41,930 nucleotides of DNA from an uncultured Eudoraea sp. (GCF_947258525.1 NZ_CAMYIP010000078.1:1-41930), one strand, 5' to 3'; positions 1-8,093 are shown, numbered from the stretch's first letter. Made by a program: numbers and translations. Notes: generated by a model not told the origin, from the sequence alone.

Positions 1-1004
1 GTGGTACTAACAGACTTTTTATCAGCTGCATCCCTGCCGGTCATTGCAGATAATAATATTGCATTATCCACAACATTTTTAGTCATTGGTCCGGGAGTAT
101 CTAGCGTACTGGAAATTGGCACAATGCCTGTCCTGCTTAAAAGTCCAATGGTTGGTTTTAATCCAACCACGGAATTCTGACTCGATGGCGAAAGAATAGA
201 TCCCGAAGTCTCTGTTCCTACGGCTGCCACTGCGTAGTTCGCAGCTACTGCGGTTCCGCTCCCTGCGCTAGAGCCACCTGTTTCAAAAACTCGCCTGCCA
301 TAAGGGTTTAGTGTTTGTCCGCCAATAGCGCTATATCCCAAAGGACAGCCATTACACATATAATACGCCCATTCACTAAGATTGACTTTACCCAATATCA
401 AAGCTTTGTTTTTCTTCAATTGCTCAACAATAAAAGCATCATTAGTATCATTCTCTTTAAGAGCAATTGCCCCGGCAGTGGTATTCATACCTTCCGTACC
501 AATATTGTCTTTAAGAAGAATAGGCATACCAAAAATTGGATGACGTTCATCTGACATTAACTTATCGAGCTCCCTGGCTTCATCCACCACATTCTCATTT
601 AGCGCTATTATGGTATGTAAAGTAGTTTTGCCATCGAGTTCAAATAGATAAATTCTATAGAGAAAAAAACGAACCAATTTTTCGTAATTTAATTTCCCGT
701 CTTTAATGTGCCTTTGAATGGTTGGAATATCCTGTTCCAGTATCAAGGGTTTTAATTGTTCATATTCAGCCTCGGACATTTCTACAACTTCGTGATACAG
801 CGGCCGGAATATCTCATTCTTGTCGGATACCCTGGACTGTATGAGTTTGTATTGCATCCGTGATTTCTCGTGCTCTTGATTTGCAGCTACTTCAGAGGAG
901 TCATTGTAGGCCTTCCAAAGTACAACAGAGGAATAATCTTTTTCTTTGGTTTCCTTGCAGGAAATAATTGCCAAAAAGGCAAGTAAGAAAATTTTCTTTT
1001 TCAT
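1..1004 (-). CDS. Amidase-family lipoprotein, C-terminus cut by the window edge
   Basis: Amidase signature (AS) family hydrolase; the family cleaves amide bonds and the substrate here is unknown. About 334 residues are visible, and the frame stays open to base 1. The N-terminus (MKKKIFLLAFLAIISC) is a lipoprotein signal with an IISC lipobox, so a membrane-anchored periplasmic enzyme is likely. The AS catalytic elements are readable: the lysine in LLKDN, the serine-rich GGSSAGSG loop, and the nucleophile serine in TETSGSI. An N-terminal extension of roughly 120 residues precedes the AS core. Its ATG overlaps the stop of the DUF2911 gene by 4 bases (ATGA), so it is the last visible gene of the ftsY operon. 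Family assignment is firm; substrate is not. Confidence 0.88.
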   Translation of the reverse strand, partial: MKKKIFLLAFLAIISCKETKEKDYSSVVLWKAYNDSSEVAANQEHEKSRMQYKLIQSRVSDKNEIFRPLYHEVVEMSEAEYEQLKPLILEQDIPTIQRHIKDGKLNYEKLVRFFLYRIYLFELDGKTTLHTIIALNENVVDEARELDKLMSDERHPIFGMPILLKDNIGTEGMNTTAGAIALKENDTNDAFIVEQLKKNKALILGKVNLSEWAYYMCNGCPLGYSAIGGQTLNPYGRRVFETGGSSAGSGTAVAANYAVAAVGTETSGSILSPSSQNSVVGLKPTIGLLSRTGIVPISSTLDTPGPMTKNVVDNAILLSAMTGRDAADKKSVST

Positions 1005-1864
1005 TGTTTTGATTTTACTTGTTTCTCCCTCCAAAGAGAGATATTTTGCTCATTCATGCGAACAAATTCATCTTTATCTTCTTTTTGGGCTAATTCCAAC
1101 GATTTTTGTGCAGAATTAATGGCACTACCATAATCTTCCAAGGCAGCTTCAACCATAGACTTAACCCTATAAAAATAATAAGTATCCCCTCCAATTTCAA
1201 TAGCCTTATTTAAATAAAGAAGGGCTTGCGTGTATAATTTCCCTTGCTCCTGCAGATAGCGCGCGGCCTCATAATAGGTTTGCGCAGTGGGGTTTTCCTT
1301 TATTCCTGTTGCAATCTCCTCCATCATTTTACTATCTGTATCTACTGCGATTGGAATTGATATAATAGTATTTTCCCAAATCCACAACATATTGCATGAA
1401 TTGTGATCAATTTCATCAAAAGTAATAAGGAAGTTTTCCTGATAATCAGAATTATTCACAGGATTGATCCGGATCCTGAAGGCATCGTCGGCAGGGTCGT
1501 ATGCTTTTCTTCCATCACCCCAATGTTCAGTATTTTTATGAAAAACTACCTCCCAATAATCTTCATATGGGAAGGCATATAGCGCATATGTTCCCCGGGG
1601 CAAATTATTATCCATAACAGATATATCGGAGTCTACAGTAAATTTAGTAGACTCATTTGCGCCAACCCGCCAAATGCGTCCATAAGGCACAAGGTCACCA
1701 AATATTTTTCTGCCTTTAGCTCCGGGCCTGGAATAAGTCACTGTTATTTTCGTAAGACCAACATCCTGCTCAACCTTTGAAAATGGGCTGGCCTTAGGGA
1801 TCTCAATTTGTGCAGTAAGAACTGCTGAGCATAAAATAATAAGTATGAAGTTTAGGGCTTTCAA
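1001..1864 (-). CDS. Secreted DUF2911 protein with C-terminal TPR-like helices
   Basis: Protein of 287 residues with a signal peptide (residues 1-18, cleavage near LTAQ) and a DUF2911 domain at about 22-165, recognised from the segments VTYSRPGAKGRKIFG, GRIWRVGANE and the short strands around LPRGTYALYAFP. Residues 190-280 look like TPR helices (YYEAARYLQEQGKLY, ALLYLNKAIEIGGD). Function is unknown. The start must be TTG at 1864: a TAA stop lies directly upstream in frame and the next ATG is far inside the gene. This TTG overlaps the TGA stop of ftsY (TTGA), which indicates translational coupling. Its own stop overlaps the start of the amidase gene. Confidence 0.85.
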   Translation of the reverse strand: MKALNFILIILCSAVLTAQIEIPKASPFSKVEQDVGLTKITVTYSRPGAKGRKIFGDLVPYGRIWRVGANESTKFTVDSDISVMDNNLPRGTYALYAFPYEDYWEVVFHKNTEHWGDGRKAYDPADDAFRIRINPVNNSDYQENFLITFDEIDHNSCNMLWIWENTIISIPIAVDTDSKMMEEIATGIKENPTAQTYYEAARYLQEQGKLYTQALLYLNKAIEIGGDTYYFYRVKSMVEAALEDYGSAINSAQKSLELAQKEDKDEFVRMNEQNISLWREKQVKSKQ

Positions 1865-2823
1865 TTAGTGATGTTAAAGAATGAATCCACAAATTCAAAT
1901 TTATTGAATACCTGAAGATCCTCAATTCCTTCACCAACACCTATATATTTAACCGGAATCTGAAACTGATCTGAAATACCTATTACTACGCCCCCTTTGG
2001 CTGTACCATCTAATTTTGTGACCGCTAATGACGTTACCTCTGTAGCCCTGGTAAATTCCTTGGCCTGTTCAAATGCGTTTTGCCCGGTAGATCCGTCAAG
2101 TACCAAAAGTACTTCATGTGGGGCTTCATCGATAACTTTTTGCATAACTCGCTTAACCTTACCAAGCTCATTCATTAAGTTTACCTTATTATGCAATCTG
2201 CCCGCAGTATCAATTAAAACCACGTCTGCGCCCTGGGTAACAGCAGAACTTAATGTGTCAAAGGCTACTGAGGCAGGGTCACTGCCCATTTTTTGTTTTA
2301 CTAAAGGCACATCCACACGATCCGCCCAAACCTGAAGCTGATCTATAGCTGCCGCTCTAAAGGTATCTGCAGCTCCTATTACAACCTGCAAGCCCTGCTT
2401 TTTAAACTGATAGGCCAGTTTTCCAATTGTAGTTGTTTTACCTACCCCGTTTACACCAACCACCATAATAACATATGGACCTTTACTGTCGGGTATCCTA
2501 AATTCTTCCTCTTCGCCCAAATGAGTTTCTGATAAAAGGCCTGCGATTTCTTCGCGGAGAATTTCGTTCAGCTCATCGGTACCCATGTATTTATCTCTGG
2601 AAACCCTTTCTTCTATTCGTTCAATAATCTTGAGGGTGGTAGCTACTCCTACGTCGGAGGTAACTAAAACTTCCTCCAGGTTATCCAAAACATCATCATC
2701 TACCTTAGACTTGCCGGCCACAGCCTTGCTAAGTTTGGATAAAAAACTGGTTTTGGTTTTCTCCAAACCTTTATCCAGTGTTTCTTTTTTCTGTGAGGAA
2801 AATATTTTTTTAAATAAGCTCAT
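1861..2823 (-). CDS. ftsY: Signal recognition particle receptor FtsY
   Basis: SRP GTPase that docks ribosome-SRP complexes at the SecYEG translocon. With ATG at 2823 the protein has 320 residues: a short charged N-terminus, the helical N domain (about 25-100) and the G domain. Visible GTPase motifs are GVNGVGKTT (123-131), DTFRAAA (153-159), DTAGR (205-209) and TKLDG (269-273). A longer open frame extends to 2877, but it reads through a TAnnTTTG promoter element at 2846-2853, so that extension cannot be translated from this promoter. The MSLFKKIF start is typical of short Bacteroidetes FtsY lacking the long acidic A domain. First gene of the operon with the DUF2911 and amidase genes. Confidence 0.96.
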   Translation of the reverse strand: MSLFKKIFSSQKKETLDKGLEKTKTSFLSKLSKAVAGKSKVDDDVLDNLEEVLVTSDVGVATTLKIIERIEERVSRDKYMGTDELNEILREEIAGLLSETHLGEEEEFRIPDSKGPYVIMVVGVNGVGKTTTIGKLAYQFKKQGLQVVIGAADTFRAAAIDQLQVWADRVDVPLVKQKMGSDPASVAFDTLSSAVTQGADVVLIDTAGRLHNKVNLMNELGKVKRVMQKVIDEAPHEVLLVLDGSTGQNAFEQAKEFTRATEVTSLAVTKLDGTAKGGVVIGISDQFQIPVKYIGVGEGIEDLQVFNKFEFVDSFFNITN

Positions 2824-2845
2824 AGCACCATTAAAAGTCGTTGAG

Positions 2846-2876
2846 CAAATATATGAAATTAAAAAAGCCGCTCTCA
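2846..2876 (-). promoter_or_regulatory. Promoter of ftsY overlapping the upstream terminator
   Basis: On the minus strand a perfect TATATTTG (TAnnTTTG) lies at 2846-2853, with a TTG 21 bases upstream inside the terminator hairpin of the DUF4295 gene. The predicted transcript start is about 15-20 bases before ATG 2823. Confidence 0.6.
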
Positions 2877-2890
2877 ATAGAAAGCGGCTC
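2861..2890 (-). terminator. Intrinsic terminator after the rpmB-rpmG-DUF4295 operon
   Basis: On the minus strand GAGCCGCT and AGCGGCT form a stem with a short loop, followed by a run of six T. It lies 25 bases behind the stop of the DUF4295 gene. Confidence 0.85.
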
Positions 2891-2914
2891 GGAACATAAA
2901 TTTTAGTTAGTTTG

Positions 2915-3067
2915 TTACTTCTTAGTCAACCATTCGTTCACCATTTCTGGTGGCATAACAGATTCTACAAAAGTATAGGCACCTGTTTTAGGTGATTTTA
3001 CCATTTTTATAGCTTTGGTAAGTCTTTTAGAACTTGATTGTAAACTCGCTACCGTCTTCTTTGCCAT
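2915..3067 (-). CDS. DUF4295 small ribosome-associated protein
   Basis: Small basic protein of 50 residues, beginning MAKKTVASLQSSSKRLTKA and ending NEWLTKK. This matches the DUF4295 family, which is found in Bacteroidetes next to rpmG. From memory of the Flavobacterium johnsoniae ribosome structure, this protein is a large-subunit component named bL38; I cannot verify that here. It starts 6 bases after the rpmG stop and is followed by a strong terminator, so it is the last gene of the rpmB-rpmG operon. No ATG competes with 3067. Confidence 0.9.
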   Translation of the reverse strand: MAKKTVASLQSSSKRLTKAIKMVKSPKTGAYTFVESVMPPEMVNEWLTKK

Positions 3068-3073
3068 GCTTTC

Positions 3074-3256
3074 TTATTTTATCTCTTTATGAACAGTCAT
3101 TTTCTTTAGAATAGGATTGAATTTTTTAATCTCCAACCTATCCGGGCTATTCTTCTTGTTCTTGGTTGTAATATATCGGGATGTACCGGGCATACCTGAA
3201 TTTTTATGCTCCGTGCACTCTAATATTACCTGAACTCTGTTTCCTTTTTTTGCCAT
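3074..3256 (-). CDS. rpmG: Large ribosomal subunit protein bL33
   Basis: Protein of 60 residues, [17 protein letters not shown], with the typical bL33 segment [23 protein letters not shown]. Only one cysteine is present, so the two CxxC pairs of the zinc-binding form are absent and this is the zinc-independent (C-minus) version. It lies 21 bases behind rpmB and 6 bases before the DUF4295 gene, in one operon. Confidence 0.97.
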   Translation of the reverse strand: MAKKGNRVQVILECTEHKNSGMPGTSRYITTKNKKNSPDRLEIKKFNPILKKMTVHKEIK

Positions 3257-3277
3257 TGTATTCTGTATAATAAAGGA

Positions 3278-3514
3278 TTATTTAATCAATCCTTTTGCTC
3301 TAGCCTCTTTTAAAACAGCAGAGATGCCTTTTTTGTTTATGGATTTAAGAGCCCTAGTAGAAACCTTTAAAGTGATCCATCTATCTTCTTCCGGAATATA
3401 GAAACGTTTTTTGGAAAGATTTACATCAAATCTTCTCCTCGTTTTATTGATAGAGAAGGATACATTATTTCCAAACATCGCTCTCTTCCCGGTAAGTTCA
3501 CAAACTTTTGACAT
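3278..3514 (-). CDS. rpmB: Large ribosomal subunit protein bL28
   Basis: Protein of 78 residues, MSKVCELTGKRAMFGNNVS, the classic bL28 N-terminus, followed by NKTRRRFDVNLSKKRF. A single cysteine remains, so the zinc site is lacking here too, matching the neighbouring bL33. First gene of the ribosomal operon; a near-consensus promoter lies about 35 bases upstream. Confidence 0.97.
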   Translation of the reverse strand: MSKVCELTGKRAMFGNNVSFSINKTRRRFDVNLSKKRFYIPEEDRWITLKVSTRALKSINKKGISAVLKEARAKGLIK

Positions 3515-3547
3515 TACGCTACTTTTTACTTGATTTTAAACAGGGTG

Positions 3548-3578
3548 CAAATTTAATTCATTTTTGTGTGATGGACAA
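3548..3578 (-). promoter_or_regulatory. Promoter of the rpmB operon
   Basis: On the minus strand TTG (3576-3578), a spacer of exactly 20 bases and a perfect TAAATTTG (3548-3555) form the best sigma-A type promoter in the window. It sits in the 86-base gap between cinA and rpmB and would give a leader of roughly 25-30 bases. Confidence 0.75.
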
Positions 3579-3600
3579 AATTCTCTTACAAAATTCTCTT

Positions 3601-4848
3601 CTAGAAATTTAAAATTTCTTTTTGCAGCATCTGGAAAGCCTTGTGCACTGCTTTTTGGACTATTCTTGTTCGGTGATTTCCCATGGTAAATTTTTCAACG
3701 ATTACATCATTGGGGGTAGCAATTGCAATATAAACAGTACCTATAGGAGCGTCCGAATCGCCTTTTAAAGGGCCTGCATTGCCTGTTGTTGCTACGGAAA
3801 AGTCTGACTGCAACAATTCCCTGATATTTATAGCCATTGCCTTTGCAACTTCCGCGCTTACTACCGAATTCTTTTCTATCAGTTCCTCAGGCACTTTAAG
3901 AACATCTATTTTAACCTGAGTGGCATAGCCTACAACACTGCCCAAAAAATATGCCGAAGCACCCGGAATGGCAGTAAGCTGCTCTGCTATTTTACCCCCC
4001 GTAAAACTTTCAGCGGTAGCCAGGGTCATTTTCTTTGCAGTGAGCAATTTTGCAACTCCCGATTCTATAGATCCATCCTCTTCTTCACCATAAATGATAT
4101 CCCCGATTATGGAATATAATTTTGCTGCTTCAGTTTTAACCGCCTCCTCTATAAGATTCTTGTCTGGCCCCTTGGCGGTTAATCGCAATCGTACTTTACC
4201 TAAATTAGGGAGGTATGCCAGCTTTACAAAGGATGGTAAATTTTCCTCCCAATCCTCAATTATAGCTGCTATCGCACTTTCTCCCAGGCCATAGGTCATG
4301 ATCGTCTTATGATAAATGTGCGGACGATGAAAAGTAGCAGCAATTTTTGGGATAACTGCATTGTTTATGAGATTTTTCATCTCAAAAGGTACTCCCGGAA
4401 GTGAAATAAAAGTGGCTTTCTCATTAGACATCCACATTCCCGGTGCTGTACCGTATTCATTGTGCAAGACCTGAGCTTTGGAAGGCACCAAAGCCTGGTG
4501 CCTGTTGACATCGGATATCGGGGTAGCGATATACTTTTTAAATAACTCCTCTATGTGAGCTAATACCTTTTTGTCTTCTACCAGTTTATCATTCAAATAT
4601 TCACAGAGTGTACGTTTTGTTATATCGTCTTTGGTGGGCCCTAAACCACCCGTAATGATAATTATTTCTGCCCTTTTTTCCGCGTCTGAAAAAGCTTTGA
4701 GAATATGAGATCTATCGTCCTGAACAGAAGTAATCTGGAATACAGAAACGCCAATCTTATTTAATTCGGTAGCGATAAAAGCAGAATTGGTATCTACTAT
4801 TTGTCCTATAAGTATTTCATCGCCAATAGTTATAATTTCTGCCAGCAT
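3601..4848 (-). CDS. cinA: CinA-family nicotinamide mononucleotide deamidase-related protein
   Basis: CinA proteins join an N-terminal MoaB/MogA-like (COG1058) domain to a C-terminal NMN deamidase (PncC) domain and act in pyridine nucleotide salvage. Here 415 residues show both: GGLGPTKDD at 67-75 in the N-terminal domain, and TAESFTGG (278-285) and TTGNAGP (354-360) in the C-terminal domain. The last motif usually reads TGIAGP; the asparagine is a mild variation. Its ATG overlaps the stop of the Hpt gene by one base (TGATG), so translation is probably coupled. Confidence 0.94.
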   Translation of the reverse strand: MLAEIITIGDEILIGQIVDTNSAFIATELNKIGVSVFQITSVQDDRSHILKAFSDAEKRAEIIIITGGLGPTKDDITKRTLCEYLNDKLVEDKKVLAHIEELFKKYIATPISDVNRHQALVPSKAQVLHNEYGTAPGMWMSNEKATFISLPGVPFEMKNLINNAVIPKIAATFHRPHIYHKTIMTYGLGESAIAAIIEDWEENLPSFVKLAYLPNLGKVRLRLTAKGPDKNLIEEAVKTEAAKLYSIIGDIIYGEEEDGSIESGVAKLLTAKKMTLATAESFTGGKIAEQLTAIPGASAYFLGSVVGYATQVKIDVLKVPEELIEKNSVVSAEVAKAMAINIRELLQSDFSVATTGNAGPLKGDSDAPIGTVYIAIATPNDVIVEKFTMGNHRTRIVQKAVHKAFQMLQKEILNF

Positions 4849-5186
4849 CAGAAATCGAAGTCCTTTTTTAGTTCAGAAATTACCTGATGTATGTCTTTTT
4901 TTAGTAGTGGAAACTTTTTCTCAATTTCTTCTTTATTTTCCGAACTTTTACCTAATGTTTCAATATCGAGAGCAACAGCCCTGCTTTGCTCCATTCCCAA
5001 TAAATCCACATTGGGTTTTATTTTATGTGCTAGTTTATAAACGTTCTCATAATCACCATTTTCAATGGCGATCTCTAGATCTTTAATATCCTGAGGCACT
5101 TCCTCAAGGAATACAGAAACAACAGATTTGATGAAATCCTCATCCCCTTCAGCCATCTCATTAATTTTATCCAAACTGTAGATCAT
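4848..5186 (-). CDS. Stand-alone Hpt phosphotransfer protein
   Basis: Protein of 112 residues matching the histidine phosphotransfer (Hpt) four-helix bundle. The phosphorylatable histidine is H54 in KLAHKIKPNVDLLGM, followed by the usual pattern of hydrophobic and charged residues. Hpt proteins relay phosphoryl groups between hybrid kinases and response regulators; no kinase or regulator gene is adjacent, so its partners are unknown. Its ATG follows directly on the TAA of the FAH-family gene with no gap, and its stop overlaps cinA, so it belongs to a four-gene operon. Confidence 0.88.
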   Translation of the reverse strand: MIYSLDKINEMAEGDEDFIKSVVSVFLEEVPQDIKDLEIAIENGDYENVYKLAHKIKPNVDLLGMEQSRAVALDIETLGKSSENKEEIEKKFPLLKKDIHQVISELKKDFDF

Positions 5187-5798
5187 TTATTTAATTTTTA
5201 CTTTGAGTAATTCTTCACCTTCAAGCGCAGCCGAAAGGTAATCATTTACGCTTATTTTACCAACCCCTGCGGGAGTTCCGGTAAAAATAATGTCTCCTTT
5301 TTTGAGCATAAAGTATTTAGATACGTAAGAAATCAGCGAATCTATACTCCATAGCATTAAACCTGTATTCCCGTTTTGAACGATTTCCCCATTTTTGGAA
5401 AGTGTAAAATTTAGATCATTCAGATTTTCAAATTTATTTTTATCAATCCATTTTCCAATTACAGCCGAACCATCAAAACCTTTTGAGATTTCCCAGGGAA
5501 GACCTTTTTCTTTTAGTTTGGATTGCAGATCTCTGGCCGTAAAATCTATACCAAGTCCAATTTCGTCATAATAGGTATGTGCAAACTTTTCATTGATATG
5601 CTTACCCACTTTTTTAATTTTTACCAGAACTTCTAATTCATAATGAATTTCGTTCGAAAAATCAGGGATATAAAAATCCTGTTCCTTTGGAAGAACTGCA
5701 GAGTCCGGCTTTATAAATACTACAGGGTCTTTGGGCCTTTCATTATCCAATTCCTTTATATGATCTGCATAATTGCGACCAACACAAATGATTTTCAT
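5187..5798 (-). CDS. Fumarylacetoacetate hydrolase family protein (FAHD1/acylpyruvase-like)
   Basis: Protein of 203 residues of the short FAH family (YcgM/FAHD1 type), which hydrolyses or decarboxylates acylpyruvates and oxaloacetate in a divalent-metal site. Metal ligands are visible as E54 and E56 in HYELEVLV and D85 in LGIDFTARD; the conserved lysine is K106 in EISKGFDGSA, and TGTPAGVG lies near the C-terminus. The true substrate cannot be told from sequence. Second gene of the exonuclease-FAH-Hpt-cinA operon, 19 bases after the exonuclease. Confidence 0.92.
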   Translation of the reverse strand: MKIICVGRNYADHIKELDNERPKDPVVFIKPDSAVLPKEQDFYIPDFSNEIHYELEVLVKIKKVGKHINEKFAHTYYDEIGLGIDFTARDLQSKLKEKGLPWEISKGFDGSAVIGKWIDKNKFENLNDLNFTLSKNGEIVQNGNTGLMLWSIDSLISYVSKYFMLKKGDIIFTGTPAGVGKISVNDYLSAALEGEELLKVKIK

Positions 5799-5817
5799 CT
5801 CCTAATTCCTAATTATT

Positions 5818-6594
5818 TTAGCTTAATTTATTATTAAGCCGGCTTAGTTTTATCTGAGTAAGTACCTTTTTGGTATACAGTGGAAAATCTGCATTCAGGA
5901 TCCATCCAAAATAACCAGGCTCCATTTCCAGGACCTCCAGCACTTTCTTGCCCTTGTGCTTGCCAAAAGAAAAAATTTCCTCATCGTCTTCATTAAAACT
6001 AATAAAGCCGGCAAAATCGGCAAACTTTCTATGAGTAGAGAACTCGGCGAGTTTCTTTACATTATTTTCCAATTCGGGATAACGATCTAATTGAGAGAGA
6101 AGGACTTCGTAGGTAGCTGTAGTGTCTGCTTCAGCACTATGGGCATCTGTTAGATCCTTATCGCAATAGAATTTGTAGGCAGCTGCCAGGGTTCGTTTTT
6201 CCATCTTATGAAAGATGGTCTGAACATCTACAGACAACATGTTTTTAAGATCAAAATCAATGTCTGCACGAAGCATTTCTTCTGCCAAAAGCGGAATATC
6301 AAAGCGATCCGAATTAAAGCCGGCCAGGTCGCAGTCTTTTATTATATTAAAAATTTCTTTAGCCAGGTCCTTAAAAGTTGGCTCATTAGCTACTTTTTCA
6401 TTAGAAATACCATGGACTGCAATTACCTCATCAGGAATAGTCATTTCAGGATTAACCAGCCAGGTCCTGTTTTCTTTATTACCATTAGGATAAACTTTCA
6501 GAATAGAAATTTCAACAATGCGGTCTTTGGCGACATTGGTGCCTGTAGTTTCCAAATCAAAAAAACATATGGGCTTGCTGAGTTTTAGTTCCAT
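5818..6594 (-). CDS. DEDDh 3'-5' exonuclease with ExoX-like C-terminal domain
   Basis: Exonuclease related to the DNA polymerase III epsilon subunit (258 residues from ATG 6594). The DEDDh residues are D13 and E15 (FFDLETTGT), D99 (NSDRFD), H152 and D157 (AHSAEAD). After about residue 205 a second small domain follows (FSFGKHKGKKVLEV, PGYFGWIL) like the one at the end of exonuclease X-type proteins. A TTG further upstream at 6612 lies inside a perfect TAnnTTTG promoter element, so ATG 6594 is preferred. First gene of a four-gene operon. Likely role is DNA repair or proofreading-type trimming; the exact substrate is unknown. Confidence 0.92.
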   Translation of the reverse strand: MELKLSKPICFFDLETTGTNVAKDRIVEISILKVYPNGNKENRTWLVNPEMTIPDEVIAVHGISNEKVANEPTFKDLAKEIFNIIKDCDLAGFNSDRFDIPLLAEEMLRADIDFDLKNMLSVDVQTIFHKMEKRTLAAAYKFYCDKDLTDAHSAEADTTATYEVLLSQLDRYPELENNVKKLAEFSTHRKFADFAGFISFNEDDEEIFSFGKHKGKKVLEVLEMEPGYFGWILNADFPLYTKKVLTQIKLSRLNNKLS

Positions 6595-6609
6595 TTGTGA
6601 GGTTTTTAG

Positions 6610-6617
6610 CAAAGATA
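6610..6617 (-). promoter_or_regulatory. -7 element of the exonuclease operon
   Basis: Perfect TATCTTTG on the minus strand, ending 15 bases before ATG 6594. No TTG at the usual -33 distance. The predicted leader is only about 10 bases. Confidence 0.5.
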
Positions 6618-6737
6618 GTTTTTAAAACAAAGTTAAACCCGACTTAAATATTGGGTCTTTGTACAATTTTAGCTTAAGGGCGCCAACTATAATAATGTTT
6701 AATGAAGTTAGAAAAATACGGATTGAATTTAATCTTA

Positions 6738-8093
6738 TTAAATCTCTCTATCCACATCCCAGGCCTCAAGATAGTCTGCAACCGTTTTAACGAACATGCC
6801 CCCCAATGCTCCATTTACAACCCGATGATCATAACTGTGTGAAAGAAACATCTTGCTTCGGATCCCAATAAAATCGCCTTCCTCAGTTTCAATAACGGCA
6901 GGCATTTTCCGAATAGCTCCCAGGGCTAATATGCCAACCTGTGGTTGGTTAATGATAGGTGTTCCGAAAACGCTTCCAAAAGAGCCCACATTTGTGACTG
7001 TATAGGTGCCGTCTTTTATTTCATCCGGTTTCAGCGCATTGTTTCTTGCCCTGTTTGCAAGGTCATTAACTACTTTGGCCATACCAACTAAATTTAGCTG
7101 ATCTGCATTTTTAATTACAGGTACTATCAAATTTCCATCAGGCAATGCAGCAGCCATTCCAATGTTGATATTCTTTTTCCTTATAACCGTATCCCCTTCA
7201 ACTGAAATGTTGACCATTGGATACTTTTTTAAGGCTTTGGCAACAGCTTCCATAAAAATTGGGGTAAAGGTTAACTTTTCTCCCTCATTCTTCTGGAATT
7301 CATCTTTAACCTTATTCCTCCATGTAACCACCTTGGTAACATCTACTTCAATAAAACTTTGAACGTGAGCTGAAGTTGAGATACTCTCTATCATGTGATG
7401 AGCAATGAGTTTACCCATCCTTGTCATTGGAATAAGCTCATCTTCACCATTAGACTGTACTCTTGTAACCTGATGTGGTTCTGTACGAACAGCAGTTTCC
7501 TTTATTACAGGTTCAGGCTCCTTAACCGGTATTGGAGTGGGTTTTGCAACCGGTGTGATTTCAGGTTTGCCATTTTTAACATAGGCCAATATATCGTTCT
7601 TAGTAACCCTTCCTTCTTTTCCCGTACCCTCAATTTTATCGAGTTCTTCGGTGGTTATCCCCTCTTCCCTCGCAATATTTTTAACAAGTGGAGAATAAAA
7701 TCTGGTAGTATCAGCTGTGCTTTGAGCAGTGCTGGCAACATATTCCTGGACATTAGCCACATTTTCTTCCAAAACACCGGCTTCCTCAGGAATAACTTCC
7801 TTAATTTCTTCTTTATGTTCGGCCACCGCACCTTCTGTGGAATCTGACCCGCCTTCCATTTCTATTACAGCTACGACCTGTCCTACTTTTATAACATCGT
7901 CTATTTCAAAAAGTTTTTCAAGCAACACACCCTCAACTTCGCTTGGTACTTCAGAATCTACCTTATCAGTAGCAATTTCAAAAACCGCTTCATCCATTTC
8001 TATGGTATCGCCAACCTCCTTCAACCAAGCTGTTAAGGTAGCCTCTGCAACACTTTCACCCATTTGCGGCAATTTCAATTCAAACTTTGCCAT
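6738..8093 (-). CDS. 2-oxoacid dehydrogenase E2 (dihydrolipoamide acyltransferase)
   Basis: Core subunit of a 2-oxoacid dehydrogenase complex, 451 residues. Domains in order: one lipoyl domain (1-80) with the lipoylated lysine K44 in ATDKVDSE, a linker, the E3/E1-binding domain (about 131-177, FYSPLVKNIAREEGITTEEL), a Pro-rich linker, and the acyltransferase domain (about 220-451). The catalytic motif HxxxDG reads HRVVNG (H423-G428), with Asn replacing Asp. A single lipoyl domain suggests a branched-chain or 2-oxoglutarate type rather than the usual multi-lipoyl pyruvate type, but this is not decisive. E1 and E3 genes are not in the window. A perfect -7 element lies 38 bases upstream. Confidence 0.93.
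   Translation of the reverse strand: MAKFELKLPQMGESVAEATLTAWLKEVGDTIEMDEAVFEIATDKVDSEVPSEVEGVLLEKLFEIDDVIKVGQVVAVIEMEGGSDSTEGAVAEHKEEIKEVIPEEAGVLEENVANVQEYVASTAQSTADTTRFYSPLVKNIAREEGITTEELDKIEGTGKEGRVTKNDILAYVKNGKPEITPVAKPTPIPVKEPEPVIKETAVRTEPHQVTRVQSNGEDELIPMTRMGKLIAHHMIESISTSAHVQSFIEVDVTKVVTWRNKVKDEFQKNEGEKLTFTPIFMEAVAKALKKYPMVNISVEGDTVIRKKNINIGMAAALPDGNLIVPVIKNADQLNLVGMAKVVNDLANRARNNALKPDEIKDGTYTVTNVGSFGSVFGTPIINQPQVGILALGAIRKMPAVIETEEGDFIGIRSKMFLSHSYDHRVVNGALGGMFVKTVADYLEAWDVDREI

Noticed and set aside
315-554. Plus-strand frame inside the amidase gene
   Set aside because: Shadow of the amidase, whose catalytic motifs are clear on the other strand.
2824-2877. N-terminal extension of the ftsY frame
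   Set aside because: It would be translated from DNA lying upstream of and within the promoter; the MSLFKKIF start at 2823 is typical of the family.
7395-7847. Plus-strand frame of 150 codons opposite the E2 gene
   Set aside because: Antisense shadow across the linker region of a confidently recognised E2 protein.
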